Positions 17,315-25,359 of a stretch of DNA of 64,000 nucleotides are shown one piece after another. The notes under the pieces are model-generated. The model made no database searches and had not been told where the DNA came from. It saw only the letters and a program-made list of their open reading frames with translations. The position numbers and the translations under genes were made by a program. The DNA comes from Planctomycetota bacterium. GTDB lineage: Bacteria; Planctomycetota; Phycisphaerae; Phycisphaerales; UBA1924. The first letter of the stretch is position 1, and every line of letters begins with the position of its first letter. The stretch spans positions 1 to 64,000 of the forward strand of contig JAFLCN010000005.1 of the NCBI GenBank assembly GCA_017303555.1. The letters are read 5' to 3'.

Positions 17315-17790
17315 TGGAAGTGAATCTTCAGCTCAAGCGGTTGATGAACCTGAGCGTGCCGCAGCTGCAGGAAGAGTTCCAGCGAACAAGTGGGGAGGCC
17401 GCTCGCTCCAACAACCGCGTCTACCTGATCAAACGCGTCCTTTGGCGTCTGCAAGCGGCAGCGGCTGGAGGGCTGAGCGAGCGAGCGCGGCAGCGTGCCG
17501 CGGAGATTGCGGACGAGAGCAGATTGCGTGCACGCCCTCCCGCCGCGGTCCACTCGGAATACGCGCAAGCGGCAACACCGCTGAAATCGTCTTCAACAGG
17601 ATTGCCCCTTGCCGGTTCCATCATCACGCGCAAGTACAAGGGACGCCGTCTTGAAGTGAAAGTGCTGGAACGCGGCTTCGAACTGGACGGGACGGTGTAT
17701 GGCTCGGCGGGCGCGCTGGCCAAGGCGGTCACTGGTTCGAACTGGAATGGCCCGCTCTTCCTTGGCCTCAAGCAGAGGAGGGCGACCTGA
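17314..17790 (+). CDS. DUF2924 protein (cassette 1)
   Basis: 158 residues with the features I associate with DUF2924: LSVPQLQEEFQ, then RVYLIKRVLWRLQA, a basic RARQRAAE segment, and a C-terminal YKGRRLEVKVLERGFELDG..SLKAITGSxWNG-like block (here GSAGALAKAVTGSNWNGPLF). Family knowledge: DUF2924 genes are commonly found immediately upstream of large serine recombinases; their role is not established. The start overlaps the preceding stop (TGATG), and its stop overlaps the recombinase ATG. The C-terminal block looks like a small DNA-binding fold; this is inference. Confidence 0.85.
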   Translation: MEVNLQLKRLMNLSVPQLQEEFQRTSGEAARSNNRVYLIKRVLWRLQAAAAGGLSERARQRAAEIADESRLRARPPAAVHSEYAQAATPLKSSSTGLPLAGSIITRKYKGRRLEVKVLERGFELDGTVYGSAGALAKAVTGSNWNGPLFLGLKQRRAT

Positions 17791-19301
17791 TGGCCACTTC
17801 GGTCTCAGAAAGACGCCAGCAAGCGCGGCAACCGAGTCGCGGAGCATCTGCATCACGCCAAGAAAGCAAGCCGACCGTTCGCTGCGCGATCTACTGCCGA
17901 AAGTCGTCCGACGACGGGCTCGCCCAGCACTTCAACTCGCTGGACGCCCAGCGGCTCGCGGGTGAGCAGTACATTCAGAGTCAAGCAGGCGAGGGCTGGA
18001 TCTGCGTGTCCGATGCGTACGAGGACGGCGGATACAGCGGCGGCAACATCGAGCGTCCGGCCTTGAAGCGGCTCCTCGCCGACATCGACGCGGGCAAGAT
18101 CGACACGGTCGTGGTCTACAAACTCGATCGTTTCACCCGCTCGATCCGCGACTTCGCCCAGTTGATGACCGCGCTCGAAGCGAAGAACGTGGCGCTGGTG
18201 GCGGTTTCGCAGCCCTTCAACTCGGCCACGTCCATGGGCAGGCTGATGCTGCACATGCTGCTCAGCTTCGCCCAGTTCGAGCGGGAACTGGCGTCGGAAC
18301 GCACCCGCGACAAGATCGCACTCTCGCGGCAGAAGGGCGAATGGACCGGTGGACGCCCCATCCTCGGTTACGACATCGTGGACTCGAGGCTCACCGTGAA
18401 TCCGTCAGAGGCGGCGATGGTTCGTTCGATCTTCGCCCGGTACATTGAGGTTCGGTCTGTTGGAAGACTGGTGGACCTCCTTCGGGGTGAAGGCATCAGC
18501 AACAAGAAATGGACCGGCCGGAACGGACAGGAACTCGGCGGCAAGCCTTTCTGCAAGAGCACGCTGCACCAATTGCTCTCGAGCGTGCTCGTCATCGGCA
18601 AGGTTCCGCACCACGCGGCCGTGCATGACGGCATTCACGAGGCGATCGTGTCGGCTGACGCATACAACGCAGTCCAGCAGATACTCGCCGAGAACGGGCG
18701 GTCTGGCGCAAGCCTCACCCGCAACCGTGCGGGCGGCCCGCTGAAGGGGCTGTTGGTCTGTTCCGGATGCGGTGCGCCAATGGTGCACACCACGACGACC
18801 GGTAAGAACGGTGTCACGTACCGCTATTACTCGTGCCGTTCGGCCCGCATCACGCGCAAGTCCTGCAACGGCGGGCTGGTCCCCGCCGAGCAGATCGAGC
18901 AGTTCGTGGTGGACAAGATCCGGACCGTCTTCCAGAACGCGGAATTTGTGACTGCGGTGTTCGACTCGTTGCGGGCCCGTGAGGAAGCGCGGATTCGCGA
19001 GCTGGAAGTGGCCCGCGACCTGTACATGGCCGAGGCATCGGTCTCGATGCAGGCGGGGCACGGACTCGCGGCCGAAACGAAGGCGAAAGAGATCAATCGC
19101 GAGATCGCCCGCCGCCGGGACGGTCTCGTGCGGCGTGAAACTGTCGAGCGAGGCGTGCGCGAGTTTTCCCCTGTCTGGAGCGCGCTTTGCCCGACGGAGC
19201 GGGCCCGGCTGCTCGCGCTGGCGATCACACAGATCCGGTTCGATTCCGCCAAGGGCGAGATTCACATCACGCCAGCGGTTCACACGGAGGCAACGCCATG
19301 A
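17790..19301 (+). CDS. Large serine recombinase (cassette 1)
   Basis: 503 residues. Resolvase catalytic domain with the nucleophile motif YCRKS (Ser39), DGGYSGGNIERPALKRLL, YKLDRFTRS and FAQFERELASERTRDKI; then a recombinase domain (GRPILGYDIV) and a zinc-ribbon (CSGCGAP..YYSCRS) before a coiled-coil C-terminus. This is the standard integrase/transposase-type large serine recombinase order and length. GAGGAGG precedes the ATG. It is translationally coupled to DUF2924 upstream and to the KorB-like regulator downstream. It probably integrates or excises the element. Confidence 0.95.
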   Translation: MATSVSERRQQARQPSRGASASRQESKPTVRCAIYCRKSSDDGLAQHFNSLDAQRLAGEQYIQSQAGEGWICVSDAYEDGGYSGGNIERPALKRLLADIDAGKIDTVVVYKLDRFTRSIRDFAQLMTALEAKNVALVAVSQPFNSATSMGRLMLHMLLSFAQFERELASERTRDKIALSRQKGEWTGGRPILGYDIVDSRLTVNPSEAAMVRSIFARYIEVRSVGRLVDLLRGEGISNKKWTGRNGQELGGKPFCKSTLHQLLSSVLVIGKVPHHAAVHDGIHEAIVSADAYNAVQQILAENGRSGASLTRNRAGGPLKGLLVCSGCGAPMVHTTTTGKNGVTYRYYSCRSARITRKSCNGGLVPAEQIEQFVVDKIRTVFQNAEFVTAVFDSLRAREEARIRELEVARDLYMAEASVSMQAGHGLAAETKAKEINREIARRRDGLVRRETVERGVREFSPVWSALCPTERARLLALAITQIRFDSAKGEIHITPAVHTEATP

Positions 19302-19732
19302 CGATGTCGTTCAAGATTCATCTGAAGCGGCACTCCCACGGGCGGGTGGAACTGTGCGAAGGCGTAGCGCCGGTCAAGCCGGTGATTCAAACCCCGCTCC
19401 GAATCGCGCGGCTGGTCGCGCTCGCGCACCGTATCGACGCTCTCGTTCGAGCGGGCGAATTACGCGACTACGCCGAAGTCGCGCTGGTTGCGGGCCTCAC
19501 GCGGGCACGCATCTCCCAGATCGTCAACTTGCTGAATCTGTCGCCGGACATTCAGGAGCAACTGCTCTTCATGAATCGGCCGGCCACGGGGCGGGAGCCC
19601 ATCGGTGAGCAGCACGTTCGGTTGATCGCACTCGAGCCGGACTGGAAGAAGCAACGGCGGATGTTTGCGGCGATTCTCGAACAGAGGTACGCCGGCCATT
19701 CGAACGACTCGTCACGCGAGAACAGGAACTGA
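19298..19732 (+). CDS. KorB/ParB-like HTH regulator (cassette 1)
   Basis: 144 residues with one helix-turn-helix, DYAEVALVAGLTRARISQIV, followed by NLLNLSPDIQEQLLF, typical of the KorB/ParB HTH used to bind operators. No ParB nuclease-like N-terminus is present. The start ATG lies in an ATGA overlap with the recombinase, with GGAGG seven bases upstream. It is homologous to the protein at the same position in the second cassette (LGQVTRARISQIMDLLCLAPDIQEDLLF). Likely regulates the recombinase cassette or helps synapsis. Confidence 0.8.
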   Translation: MTMSFKIHLKRHSHGRVELCEGVAPVKPVIQTPLRIARLVALAHRIDALVRAGELRDYAEVALVAGLTRARISQIVNLLNLSPDIQEQLLFMNRPATGREPIGEQHVRLIALEPDWKKQRRMFAAILEQRYAGHSNDSSRENRN

Positions 19733-19735
19733 CCG

Positions 19736-22033
19736 ATGGAGTGTGCATCAACAAGCCGCCTCGAAGCGGCGCGGGAGTATCTCGGTCTCGGCTACATGCC
19801 ATTGCCGGTGCCTCGTCAAGCAAAGGGTTGCGTTCTGGACAATTGGACCAGCCTGCGCTTCAGCGAAGCCGAACTGCCTCAGTATTTCAGCGGCGAAGGC
19901 AACGTCGGGCTGGCTCTGGGAGAGGTCAGCGGATGGCTGGTTGACGTGGATTTGGATTGCGACGAGGCGATCGCGCTTGCGCCCAAGTTCCTGCCTGCCA
20001 CCGAAGCGAAGACCGGTCGCGCGAGCGCGCCGAATTCCCACTGGTGGTACATCGCGTCCGGCGCTGTCACCAAGAAACACAAAGATCCCATTACCGGCAA
20101 GATGATCGTTGAGTTTCGTAGCAATGGCCAGCAAACGCTTGTCGGCCCCAGCATCCATCCAAAAGGCGAGCCATACGACTGGTTGAAAGAGAAGCCCGGC
20201 GTCGCAGATGCAGATTACTTGGCGGGATGCGTCGCGGCCTTGGCGGCGGCGGTTGTAAAGAAGCTTCACCCGGACCTCGCGGCCAGAACGCCACCCGGGC
20301 CAACGTCGGCGGCGACGGCTACGTCCCGGTCTTCCTCCGCACCCGCGGATTCCGTAGTTCGGCGCGCCTCGGCATATCTCGCCGCGATGCCGCCCGCCAT
20401 TTCTGGCAACGGCGGGCACTCGCGCACATACGCCGCCGCCACCGCGCTGGTGCATGGGTTTGGATTGGATCAGCACACCGCGATGCGGCTGCTTCTTGAC
20501 GAATACAACCCGCGGTGCGAGCCACCGTGGACGGACAAAGACCTGCTTCACAAGATTTCGGACGCATCGAGCAAGCCTCACGAGAGGCCCTACGGCTGGC
20601 TTCGCGATTCCGGATTCGTTCAGCCCATTCTGGCTCCCGCATCCGCGGATCAGGTCGTTGCGACCCACGCTTCTTCATGCCAAAGACCTTTTACGGATTT
20701 GGGGAACGCCGAGCGCCTCGCCGACGCGTACGCCAATCGCCTTCGGTACTGCGCTTCCATGGGGCAATGGCTTGAGTGGGATGGACGCCGGTGGAGGCGG
20801 TGCACACCCGAAGTGCCGAGGTACTTGATGACAACCGTCAGCCGAGGCATTGCCAATGCGGCGGCCGCCGGAATTCCCACTCGCGCGCGATCCGAGTGGG
20901 CTCACAAGAGCGAATCGCGCAGCCGGATTGATGCCGCCGTCAGCTTGGCCTGCAGCCTTCCCGCTTTTGCTGTCGATTCAGACCAACTCGACGCAGACCC
21001 TTGGGCTTTCAACGTCGAGAACGGCACGCTCGATCTTCGCACTGGCGCGATTGGCCCGCATGATCAGGAGCAGCTCATCACCAAGCTCGCGCCGGTGATA
21101 TTCGATGCCGAGGCGAAGTGTCCGAGGTTTGAGGCGTTCCTCAACCGCATCTTCGACGGCGATGAGTCGCTTCAAGAGTTTGTGCTCGGTCTGCTCGGCA
21201 TGTGTCTTTCCGGCGACTGCCGAGAGCAGCGGCTGCCCATTTTCTTTGGTTGCGGTGCCAACGGCAAATCGGTTCTGGTTGACACAACCCTCGAACTCAT
21301 GGGCGATTACGCGTGCGTCGCGCCACCGGACTTGCTCGTGTGCTCGCAGACACGAGAACACGCGACAGAAATCGCGGATCTGATGGGACGCAGGCTCGTG
21401 GTGGCGAGCGAGACCGAGAGCGGCGCTCATCTGAAGATCCAGCGCATGAAGCAACTGACCGGTGACAAGTTGCTGAAGGGCCGGTTCATGCGCCAGGATT
21501 TCTTCAGCTTCGTCCGCACGCACAAGACACTTCTTGTGACAAACAACAAGCCGCTGATTCGGGAGGAGTCCGAAGCGGTGTGGCGACGAATCCTGCTCGT
21601 GCCCTTTTCCGTCGTGATTCCGGCGGAGGAGCGGAATGCCAACCTGCTCGACGAGTTAAAAGCGGAGTGGCCTGGAATCCTCGCCACGCTCGTCCGTGCG
21701 GGTGTTCGATGGCAGCACGAACCGATGCCTGCACCAAACGCGGTTCTTGTCGCCACCGCAGGGTACCGAGAGCAAGAAGACGGAGTTGGGAGATTTGTGG
21801 CCGAGCGTTGTGAAGTGGAACAAGGCGGGGTATTCACTGCATGGAAGGAGTTGCACGAGTGCTACAGAGGCTGGTGCTCGGAGAACGGGGAGCAGCCGTT
21901 GTCGGCCACTCTTCTTGGCGAAGCCCTCGCCAAACGCGGCTGCGAGACCGCGACGAAGTGGATCGGTGGTAGGGCGGCCAAGGTTCGGCTCGGCATTGTC
22001 CTGCGTCCACTTTTGTTCAAGGACGCGGGATAG
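19736..22033 (+). CDS. Phage/plasmid primase-helicase (PrimPol N-terminus, D5/P4-type helicase)
   Basis: 765 residues. The N-terminus is a bifunctional primase/polymerase domain: a metal-binding VDVDLDCDEA motif (near residue 65-74) and an SHWWYIASG strand. A PriCT-like helical segment follows (about 205-270), then a D5_N/P4 C-terminal SF3-type helicase with Walker A GCGANGKS (near 505-512), MGRRLVVASETESG and LLVTNNKP. Replication initiator for plasmids, phages and satellites. Starts three bases after the KorB-like gene. Inverted GTAAGG repeats lie just downstream. Confidence 0.92.
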   Translation: MECASTSRLEAAREYLGLGYMPLPVPRQAKGCVLDNWTSLRFSEAELPQYFSGEGNVGLALGEVSGWLVDVDLDCDEAIALAPKFLPATEAKTGRASAPNSHWWYIASGAVTKKHKDPITGKMIVEFRSNGQQTLVGPSIHPKGEPYDWLKEKPGVADADYLAGCVAALAAAVVKKLHPDLAARTPPGPTSAATATSRSSSAPADSVVRRASAYLAAMPPAISGNGGHSRTYAAATALVHGFGLDQHTAMRLLLDEYNPRCEPPWTDKDLLHKISDASSKPHERPYGWLRDSGFVQPILAPASADQVVATHASSCQRPFTDLGNAERLADAYANRLRYCASMGQWLEWDGRRWRRCTPEVPRYLMTTVSRGIANAAAAGIPTRARSEWAHKSESRSRIDAAVSLACSLPAFAVDSDQLDADPWAFNVENGTLDLRTGAIGPHDQEQLITKLAPVIFDAEAKCPRFEAFLNRIFDGDESLQEFVLGLLGMCLSGDCREQRLPIFFGCGANGKSVLVDTTLELMGDYACVAPPDLLVCSQTREHATEIADLMGRRLVVASETESGAHLKIQRMKQLTGDKLLKGRFMRQDFFSFVRTHKTLLVTNNKPLIREESEAVWRRILLVPFSVVIPAEERNANLLDELKAEWPGILATLVRAGVRWQHEPMPAPNAVLVATAGYREQEDGVGRFVAERCEVEQGGVFTAWKELHECYRGWCSENGEQPLSATLLGEALAKRGCETATKWIGGRAAKVRLGIVLRPLLFKDAG

Positions 22034-22036
22034 TGG

Positions 22037-22137
22037 CCTTACCGCCTTACTGGTCTTACTGGGGTTTTGGCATGACCCACAAACAACAGCTTTAGAGAGA
22101 AACAGGAAATCGCGGTAAGGGGAGTAAGGCGGTAAGG
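22037..22137. repeat. Iteron-like inverted and direct repeats below primase
   Basis: A perfect 14-base inverted repeat (CCTTACCGCCTTAC at 22037-22050, its complement at 22124-22137) with further copies of GTAAGG at 22115-22120 and in the left arm. The 73-base centre is AT-richer than its surroundings. Placement directly after a replication gene suggests an origin or regulator-binding array; it could also fold as RNA. Confidence 0.6.
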
Positions 22138-22219
22138 GGTCAAAGCGGAAAACGTGATCGCGTGCGAATCCCTGGCGCACGAGATCGGGTCAGAAATTCA
22201 GGGGTGGAGAACAGTCAGC

Positions 22220-23590
22220 ATGAAGATCGAATACCGAAGCATCGAAACCATCAAGCCGTACGAGAAGAACCCCCGAAAGAACGAGGCCGCCGTGGCGGTC
22301 GTCGCCAAGTCGATCGGCGAGTTTGGGTGGCGACAGCCCATCGTCGTGGACGAGCACGGCGTGATCATCGCGGGGCACACGCGGTGGAAGGCCGCACAGA
22401 GCCTGCAGCAGAGCAGCGTGCCCGTGCACGTGGCCGAGGGATTGACCGAAGCGCAGGTGAAGGCGCTTCGGATCGCCGACAACCGATCTGCCGACATTGC
22501 CGAGTGGGACATGGAGCTCCTTCCGCAGGAACTCGAGGCGTTGCAGGGCCTCGACTTCGACCTGGACCTGCTCGGATGGACCCCCGACGAACTGCGCGAA
22601 CTGATCGCACCCGCGCCGAATCCGGGTCTTGTCGATCCTGACGATGTTCCTGAGCCGCCCGATGAAGCGACAACTCAGATCGGCGACTTGTGGGTGCTGG
22701 GCAACCACCGGCTGCTCTGCGGCGACAGCGCGAGCGTGGCCGACGTGGATCGGTTGCTCGATGGTGACCGCATCCATCTTGTGAACAGCGACCCGCCGTA
22801 CAACGTGAAGGTCGAACCGCGGAGCAACAACGCCATCGCGGCGGGATTGAGTTCGTTTCCCGGCAATCCGGGTTCCGCCGAGCGTGGCCACCACCAGCAG
22901 TTCGATGCCGCACGCCGCGATGGGCAAACCAAGGGCACGACCAAGAAGCTCCGCGCGAAGGACAGGCCACTCGCAAATGACTTTGTCACCGACGAGCAGT
23001 TCGACAAGCTGCTCGACGGCTGGTTCGGCAACATGGCGCGCGTGCTGATCCCCGGCGGCGGGTTTTACATCTGGGGCGGCTACGCCAACCTCGGCAACTA
23101 TCCCGCGGTACTCAAGCGGCACGAACTGTACTTCTCGCAATCGATCGTGTGGGACAAGCAGCATCCCGTGCTGACGCGGAAGGACTTCATGGGCGCGTTC
23201 GAACTCGCCTTTTACGGATGGCATGAGGGCGCAGCGCACCGCTACTTCGGGCCCGCCAACGCCACGGACCTCTGGCACGTGAAAAAGGTGAACCCGCAAT
23301 CGATGGTTCACCTGACCGAAAAGCCCGTCGAACTCGCCGCGCGTGCCATCCAGTTTTCATCGAAGCCCGGCGAGAACGTCCTCGATCTCTTTGGCGGCAG
23401 CGGCAGCACGCTGATCGCGGCCGAGATGCACGGTCGGCGTGCCTTCCTCATGGAGCTCGATCCGCTGTACTGCGATGTGATCGTGCAGCGGTGGGAGGGC
23501 TTTACGGGCAAGAAGGCCCAACGCATTCCTGCAAAGCCTGCGGCCGAAGAAAAAGCCCCGACGGCCGGGGCTTCGGAGCAAGCGGAATGA
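22220..23590 (+). CDS. ParB-domain fused beta-class DNA methyltransferase
   Basis: 456 residues. The N-terminal ParB/Srx nuclease-like domain has KPYEKNPRKN and GHTRWKAAQSL (about 15-75). The C-terminal DNA N4/N6 methyltransferase has the catalytic motif NSDPPYNV (near 190), a spacer, then FGGSGSTLIAAEM (motif I), i.e. the permuted beta-class order. Family knowledge: this fusion is frequent on phages and mobile elements, usually without a cognate endonuclease, and modifies the element's DNA. A weak GGAG lies upstream of the ATG. The 3' end contains a hairpin acting as terminator for the convergent gene. Confidence 0.9.
   Translation: MKIEYRSIETIKPYEKNPRKNEAAVAVVAKSIGEFGWRQPIVVDEHGVIIAGHTRWKAAQSLQQSSVPVHVAEGLTEAQVKALRIADNRSADIAEWDMELLPQELEALQGLDFDLDLLGWTPDELRELIAPAPNPGLVDPDDVPEPPDEATTQIGDLWVLGNHRLLCGDSASVADVDRLLDGDRIHLVNSDPPYNVKVEPRSNNAIAAGLSSFPGNPGSAERGHHQQFDAARRDGQTKGTTKKLRAKDRPLANDFVTDEQFDKLLDGWFGNMARVLIPGGGFYIWGGYANLGNYPAVLKRHELYFSQSIVWDKQHPVLTRKDFMGAFELAFYGWHEGAAHRYFGPANATDLWHVKKVNPQSMVHLTEKPVELAARAIQFSSKPGENVLDLFGGSGSTLIAAEMHGRRAFLMELDPLYCDVIVQRWEGFTGKKAQRIPAKPAAEEKAPTAGASEQAE
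23547..23573 (-). terminator. Intrinsic terminator of HARE-HTH gene, inside the methyltransferase end
   Basis: On the minus strand: AAGCCCCG, loop GCCGT, CGGGGCTT, followed by TTTCTTC. It lies about 20 bases beyond the stop of the minus-strand gene and within the last codons of the plus-strand methyltransferase. Confidence 0.75.
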
Positions 23591-23592
23591 AG

Positions 23593-24087
23593 TCAACCAC
23601 CCTTCCCGGTCGCGGTGAACATGCCGCGATCGGCCTTCTTGAAGCGCGAGTCCTTGCCCTTCGCGGCGATCTCGCGGATCATCGCGGCGTAAATGGTCGC
23701 CTCCGGCGTCTTGCCGAGCGTTTTCCAAAGGCCAGCGGCTTCGATCGCGGCGTAAATCTCGACCGCCCGCATGGGCGTCTTCGATTCGGCGAGGATCTTG
23801 GCCGCGGCGTCCAACGCTCCAAGTTTGGCTGGCTTGGCGGCCGTCTGTCCCTTCTGCGTTTGGCCCATCGCGCCCGACGTTGGCCCTTGGGCCGCCGGAG
23901 CGCGCTTGGTGGCGTCCTTGGGCGATCCCTTGGCACGGTTGGCCCCGTTGGCCGTCGTCGCGTTTGGCTTGGGGGCGGTGGCGGGAGTTGGCTCGTTGAG
24001 CCGCTTACTGATCTCGGCCAGTACGGCCTTGCGGGCCTTCTCGGTGGCGGGGTTCTTGACGGCGGAAGTCTTGATCGTCGGGCTCAT
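23593..24087 (-). CDS. HARE-HTH domain protein (element 1)
   Basis: 164 residues. The N-terminal 95 are basic, Ala/Pro/Thr-rich and low-complexity. The C-terminal 70 form a HARE-HTH winged-helix domain: LDAAAKILAESKTPMRAVEI, then GLWKTLGKTPEATIYAAM and RFKKADRGMFTA. Family knowledge: HARE-HTH occurs in restriction endonucleases, RNA polymerase delta and chromatin proteins and is thought to sense DNA modification. It is paralogous to the protein at 59311-59829. GGAG six bases upstream fixes the start. It converges on the methyltransferase gene, a suggestive neighbour for a modification reader. Confidence 0.85.
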   Translation of the reverse strand: MSPTIKTSAVKNPATEKARKAVLAEISKRLNEPTPATAPKPNATTANGANRAKGSPKDATKRAPAAQGPTSGAMGQTQKGQTAAKPAKLGALDAAAKILAESKTPMRAVEIYAAIEAAGLWKTLGKTPEATIYAAMIREIAAKGKDSRFKKADRGMFTATGKGG

Positions 24088-24115
24088 GGGACTCTCCATT
24101 TCGTGGACTCTGAAC

Positions 24116-24136
24116 GCCGTCGCACGCTGCGACGGC
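24116..24136. repeat. Hairpin in leader of HARE-HTH gene 1
   Basis: GCCGTCGC, five-base loop, GCGACGGC between the 83-residue gene and the HARE-HTH gene. A wider GAACGCCG/CGGCGTTC pair brackets it. Structured sequence also precedes the HARE-HTH gene of element 2. Confidence 0.5.
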
Positions 24137-24183
24137 AAGGCGCGGCGCGACCTCTCGGCCGCGCGGCACACCGGCGTTCGCGC

Positions 24184-24435
24184 TCAGCGAGCGGACGGGC
24201 GCGGAGCCCACTCGTACCCGGCGCGCTCCAACTTGGCGGCATCGGCGAGACAGACCACCCAGAACGCGTCTTCGCCGAGCATCACCACGCTTGCGCTGGT
24301 GCGGTCGGCGACGGCGAACGCGGACGATTCGCTGCGGATTACAACGGGCAGGTATCTGAGACCGAGCGCCGTGCGGGCCTTGGCGGCAGCGGCGTGGAGG
24401 ACGGGCAGCGGTTCGTCGTTCATCATGGCGCTCAT
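24184..24435 (-). CDS. Hypothetical small protein
   Basis: 83 residues starting MSAMMNDEPL, with GGAG nine bases upstream. The core (LRYLPVVIRSESSAFAVADR..AFWVVCLADAAKLERAGYEW) looks like a small alpha/beta fold. It lies upstream of the HARE-HTH gene on the same strand and diverges from the HTH gene to its right across a repeat-rich promoter region. No family recognised. Confidence 0.55.
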   Translation of the reverse strand: MSAMMNDEPLPVLHAAAAKARTALGLRYLPVVIRSESSAFAVADRTSASVVMLGEDAFWVVCLADAAKLERAGYEWAPRPSAR

Positions 24436-24523
24436 GTTCGTGGTCTCCATCGCGTGAGGCGTTTTGCCGCAGGCGTTGGACACATGAGGGCAAGAACCGG
24501 CCAACACAGCAAGGCCATGTGGC

Positions 24524-24600
24524 GACATTCCGCGAATGTCGCTCCGAATGTGGGTAACTGATCGCGGAATGTGGGCTACTGGACGTTGATGTGGGTGACG
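24524..24600. promoter_or_regulatory. GAATGT-box operator array between divergent genes
   Basis: A perfect GACATTC-CGC-GAATGTC palindrome (24524-24540) is followed by direct copies GAATGTGGGTAACTG (24546-24560) and GAATGTGGGCTACTG (24567-24581), 21 bases apart, plus TGATGTGGGTGAC near 24587. The array fills the divergent intergenic space, so it probably binds a regulator. Confidence 0.55.
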
Positions 24601-24630
24601 ACCCACTTGGGCAATTCGTGGGGATAGAAC

Positions 24631-25167
24631 ATGTCAGGCATATCCGTCGAGGGGCTGACGCCCAACCAAGAGAAAACCGTCCTAGCGCTTCTGAGCGAAC
24701 CGTCGGTCGCGAAGGCCGCCGAGATCGTTGGCGTGAGCCCGCGGACGGTGTACCGCTGGCTCGAGGAACCGGAGTTCTCGCGCCAGTTTCGCCGCCTCCG
24801 CCGCGAGTCGTTTGCGCAGGCGATCGGATTCGCCCAGCGCTACGCCCCGATGGCGATCGGCACGCTGGCCAAACTGATGTCGGACCCAAGCACGCCCCAC
24901 GCGTCCCGCGTGAGCGCCGCGGCTGTGCTGCTCAAGTTCAGCCGCGATTCCATCGAACTGGACGAACTGGTCGGCCGGATGCAGGCGCTCGAAGTGGCGG
25001 CCGGGATCATCGACTCGGATATCGAGTTCACCGGCATGATTCAGACGCTCACAAAGGACGAGAGGCGAGCGGCCGACGCGGCAGACGAAGCCGAAAAACC
25101 GAACGAAAACGGCCACCAAAAGAGCGCGGCGGAAGCACCGTCCGATGGCCAGGGAGGTGGGTTTTGA
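24631..25167 (+). CDS. HTH protein resembling phage terminase small subunit
   Basis: 178 residues. An N-terminal HTH of the NQEKTVLALLSEPSVAKAAE..VSPRTVYRWLEEPEF type is followed by a helical region (GFAQRYAPMAIGTLAKLMSD..VSAAAVLLKF) typical of phBC6A51-like terminase small subunits, then an acidic Glu/Lys tail. No large terminase, portal or capsid gene is nearby, so packaging is doubtful and a regulatory role is equally possible. Divergent from the 83-residue gene. Confidence 0.6.
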   Translation: MSGISVEGLTPNQEKTVLALLSEPSVAKAAEIVGVSPRTVYRWLEEPEFSRQFRRLRRESFAQAIGFAQRYAPMAIGTLAKLMSDPSTPHASRVSAAAVLLKFSRDSIELDELVGRMQALEVAAGIIDSDIEFTGMIQTLTKDERRAADAADEAEKPNENGHQKSAAEAPSDGQGGGF

Positions 25168-25312
25168 GCCGTGTCACACCTCCTGTGCGCGTGACATCAC
25201 AAGTATCTACAAACAAAGGGCTTACGACACGGACAAGGCCGCCAGGTGTGCCAAGAATGCCCATTTTGTGCCACGGTTTTGGGCCTTGCTTTGGGGGGTC
25301 GTTTGAGGTACC

Positions 25313-25348
25313 TGTGCGCTACGAGTTCACTGAAGAACGTAGCGCACA
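25313..25348. repeat. 11-bp inverted repeat before integrase gene
   Basis: TGTGCGCTACG and CGTAGCGCACA, perfect, separated by 14 bases, ending 12 bases before the integrase ATG. Could be an operator, or a hairpin in the leader. The spacer is longer than the 6-8 bases usual between tyrosine-recombinase core arms. Confidence 0.6.
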
Positions 25349-25359
25349 TGGAGACCCAA

